From positions 62,001-126,000 of the forward strand of contig NZ_LFVU01000027.1 of the NCBI RefSeq assembly GCF_001047375.1: a DNA stretch of 64,000 nucleotides, written 5' to 3'. Numbering within the stretch: position 1 is the stretch's first letter; each line of letters starts with the position of its first letter. Below, one piece after another: positions 63,748 to 64,000 of the stretch. The translations under genes and the position numbers were made by a program. The stretch is from Clostridium cylindrosporum DSM 605. Lineage in GTDB: Bacteria; Bacillota; Clostridia; Clostridiales; Caloramatoraceae. The notes under the pieces are model-generated. The model ran no database searches. It had not been told where the DNA came from and worked only from the letters and a program-made list of their open reading frames with translations.

Positions 63748-64000
63748 ATGTCTATAAATATTAAAATAGATGCATTTGAAGGTCCTTTAGATTTGCTTTT
63801 GCACCTTATAAAAAAATCAGAGGTGGATATTTACGATATACCTATAGCTAGAATAACTGATCAGTACATAGCCTATCTTAAGGAGATGGAGGAGCTTGAT
63901 CTTGATATTGCAAGTGAGTTTTTGGTTATGGCAGCTACTTTAGTTGAGATTAAATCTAAAATGTTGTTACCTAAAAAGAAAAAAGAAGATGATTTTGATG
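63748..64000 (+). CDS. scpA: Segregation and condensation protein ScpA, N-terminal fragment
   Basis: The first 84 residues are seen before the window ends. The opening [29 protein letters not shown] and the later [16 protein letters not shown] are the N-terminal ScpA/kleisin signature. ScpA joins SMC and ScpB to fold and segregate chromosomes. TAGGAGTG precedes the ATG. Confidence 0.95.
   Translation, partial: MSINIKIDAFEGPLDLLLHLIKKSEVDIYDIPIARITDQYIAYLKEMEELDLDIASEFLVMAATLVEIKSKMLLPKKKKEDDFD

Noticed and set aside
1-64000. CRISPR arrays, transposases, integrated phage and tRNA genes
   Set aside because: No regular direct repeats, transposase motifs, phage genes or tRNA cloverleaf sequences were recognised; XerD looks like the housekeeping enzyme.

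Overview
This 64 kb window is AT-rich, densely packed, almost entirely + strand chromosome from a spore-forming, anaerobic, low-GC Firmicute. It is best explained as a Clostridium sensu stricto or close relative. The evidence is the complete spoIIIA operon, spo0A, spoIVB, spoIIM and sigK, an intact (not skin-interrupted) pro-sigma-K gene, desulfoferrodoxin, Fur-controlled feoAB, frequent TTG/GTG starts and strong AGGAGG-type ribosome sites. No insertion sequence, prophage, CRISPR array, tRNA or rRNA gene was seen. The species cannot be named from this sequence alone.

Layout. 1-6.4 kb: the end of an IreB-like gene, ruvX, a DUF1292 gene, sfsA, the iron module feoA-feoB plus a tiny Cys-rich protein, fur and rnj (RNase J). 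6.4-13.4 kb: a membrane protein with an eroded M48 peptidase core, typA, mltG, and a tRNA wobble-uridine pair (trmR-like methyltransferase and trhP-like U32 protein). 13.4-21 kb: a GerMN lipoprotein (- strand), pabA-pabB-pabC for folate, desulfoferrodoxin, a second class IV aminotransferase (- strand), an RlmL-type methyltransferase and sigK. 21-32.9 kb: an ABC exporter pair, then aroE, a minimal type IV pilus/pseudopilus operon (pilB, pilT, pilC, pilin, prepilin peptidase, four pseudopilin-like genes), aroK, aroQ, an Xaa-Pro peptidase and efp. 32.9-38.7 kb: a CD1247-type zinc-ribbon protein and spoIIIAA-AH. 38.7-44.1 kb: asp23, nusB, a Kae1/TsaD-like protein, folD, xseA, xseB, ispA. 44.2-45.4 kb: a ~600-nt non-coding RNA with the position and partner gene of OLE RNA, followed by its protein OapA. 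45.4-53.6 kb: dxs, tlyA, nadK, argR, recN, spoIVB, spo0A. 53.9-64 kb: a NUDIX hydrolase, spoIIM, a small membrane protein, xerD, deoB-punA-pdp (nucleoside salvage), recQ (- strand), a dacF-type DD-carboxypeptidase, a site-2 protease homologue and the start of scpA.

The most notable element is the OLE RNA/OapA ribonucleoprotein locus between ispA and dxs. It has a near-ideal extended -10 promoter a few bases before the RNA. A perfect 10-bp helix joins the two RNA ends. The 3' strand of that helix can instead pair with the oapA ribosome-binding site, which suggests a built-in switch linking RNA folding to OapA translation. That coupling is my inference. A second structured region lies inside the spoIIIA operon between spoIIIAF and spoIIIAG and may also hide a ribosome-binding site. 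Other points for a second look are the 47-residue Cys-rich protein behind feoB, the catalytically dead M48-like protein, the pilus operon placed between shikimate genes, and a possible AUA start for pilC.

All family calls come from reading motifs, lengths and gene order by eye. No database search, folding program or alignment was run.
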